NCBI GenBank assembly: GCA_021791295.1
Contig: JAJYWW010000023.1
Coordinates: 1-7,005 of the forward strand
Direction of reading: 5' to 3'
Origin: a bacterium
GTDB taxonomy: Bacteria > SZUA-79 > Acidulodesulfobacterales > Acidulodesulfobacteraceae
Length of the DNA stretch: 7,005 nt
The notes under the pieces: model-generated
Seen by the model: the letters and a program-made list of their open reading frames with translations, nothing else
Database searches by the model: none
Told to the model about the DNA's origin: nothing
Part shown: piece by piece, positions 6,463 to 7,005 of the stretch
Layout: each line of letters opens with the position of its first letter
Position numbering within the stretch: the stretch's first letter is position 1
Program-made: the position numbers and the translations under genes

Positions 6463-7005
6463 TTACCTGTTTTTTACTGCATAAGTATAAGCATTCATAG
6501 CGGCGGCTGCGCCTTCGGTAATAGAATCCGAAATAGCTTTAGGCCCGGTACACGCGCCGGCCAGAAAAACTCCGGATTTAGTAGATTTAAACGGAGAAAG
6601 CGTAACGTTTTCCGGCTTTAAAAATCCGTGTTCGTCGAGTTCGATGCCAAGTTTGCTCGATATTTCAGGCGACTGGGATCCGCCTTCCATGCCTGAAGCA
6701 AGAACTACCATATCGAACGGAATTTCGAACGGTCCCCTTAAAAGCGTGTCTTCTCCTTTACATACGACCGTATTGTCCGGCCCGGAAGTGATTTCGGCAA
6801 TTCTGCCCTTGACTATCTGCACGTCATGTTCTTCCATAGCTTTCCAGTATAAGTCTTCAAAAAAACCGTACGTCCTTATATCCATGTAAAATATATACGC
6901 TTCGCAGTCCGGAAAATGCTCTCTCATTTCAATAGCCTGTTTTACGGAAACCGTACAGCATACCCTGGAACAATACTGGTTTCCGACATGCCTGTCCCTT
7001 GAACC
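6463..7005 (-). CDS. hdrA: HdrA-like FAD/iron-sulfur subunit, short type (3' part only)
   Basis: HdrA subunits have a thioredoxin-reductase-like FAD domain and an inserted iron-sulfur cluster, and form the electron-distributing centre of Hdr complexes. The visible 180 residues are the C-terminal half. They run unbroken from the window edge, starting GSRDRHVGNQYCSRVCC, which is the conserved Cys-rich loop of HdrA/QmoA proteins. FYMDIRTYG follows, and later DMVVLASGMEGG and the FAD-domain end GVFLAGACTGPKAISDSITEG. An in-frame ATG at 6925-6927 is internal, since the Cys-rich loop upstream of it is plainly coding. The protein ends about 20 residues after the FAD motif, so the C-terminal ferredoxin domain of classical methanogen HdrA is absent; this is the short form known from sHdr and Qmo systems. 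HdrC and HdrB downstream favour sHdr over Qmo. The start lies outside the window. Confidence 0.9.
   Translation of the reverse strand, partial: GSRDRHVGNQYCSRVCCTVSVKQAIEMREHFPDCEAYIFYMDIRTYGFFEDLYWKAMEEHDVQIVKGRIAEITSGPDNTVVCKGEDTLLRGPFEIPFDMVVLASGMEGGSQSPEISSKLGIELDEHGFLKPENVTLSPFKSTKSGVFLAGACTGPKAISDSITEGAAAAMNAYTYAVKNR

Noticed and set aside
6262..6889. Plus-strand frames opposite the unknown gene and hdrA
   Set aside because: They are antisense shadows without ribosome sites or recognisable features.
6463..6927. Short 154-residue HdrA starting at the internal ATG
   Set aside because: The frame stays open to the window edge and encodes the conserved CSRVCC loop upstream of that Met, so the ATG is internal.
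6463..7005. QmoA as the identity of the HdrA-like fragment
   Set aside because: QmoA is related and also short, but it is followed by qmoB and qmoC. Here the followers are an unknown gene, a soluble HdrC and HdrB without a membrane domain.

Overview
This is an AT-rich window with three operon segments, read as a Gram-negative-type bacterium. It carries an inner-membrane type IV pilus platform (PilM, PilN, PilO), a polytopic lipid-linked-sugar glycosyltransferase, and a cytoplasmic heterodisulfide-reductase-like (Hdr) cluster. Low GC together with a sulfur-type Hdr cluster and type IV pili would suit a low-GC sulfur-metabolising lineage, for example an Acidulodesulfobacterales/Sva0485-type member of the former Deltaproteobacteria, or an Aquificota member. 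That placement is inference from gene content and base composition only, and no rRNA is present to confirm it.

Left part (1-2184, minus strand): pilM, pilN and pilO are read in that order with 1-nt gaps. PilO runs off the left edge and lacks only its extreme C-terminus. A near-consensus sigma-70 promoter (-35 TTGACA, 17-nt spacer, -10 TATTTT) lies about 100 nt upstream of pilM. The intergenic stretch 2185-2415 is almost pure A/T and divides pilM from the divergent glycosyltransferase gene.

Middle (2416-3972, plus strand): one complete PMT_2/ArnT-like integral membrane glycosyltransferase, apparently monocistronic. It converges on the hdr operon with an 8-nt gap that holds AT-rich inverted repeats.

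Right part (3981-7005, minus strand): read in transcription order, a 3' fragment of a short HdrA-like flavoprotein, a 250-residue protein of unknown function, HdrC (two 4Fe-4S clusters) and HdrB (two complete CCG cysteine domains). The genes are 1, 11 and 4 nt apart. The order A - hypothetical - C - B matches the second half of the sulfur-oxidation sHdr clusters (C1-B1-A-H-C2-B2), so the operon probably makes a cytosolic sHdr-like complex and the unknown gene probably corresponds to the conserved 'H' gene. The partner genes expected upstream (B1, C1) and the lipoate-binding proteins are not in the window.

No tRNA, rRNA, CRISPR array, insertion sequence or phage signature was seen. The best candidate for undescribed biology is the hypothetical protein at 5709-6461, which is embedded in the Hdr operon.
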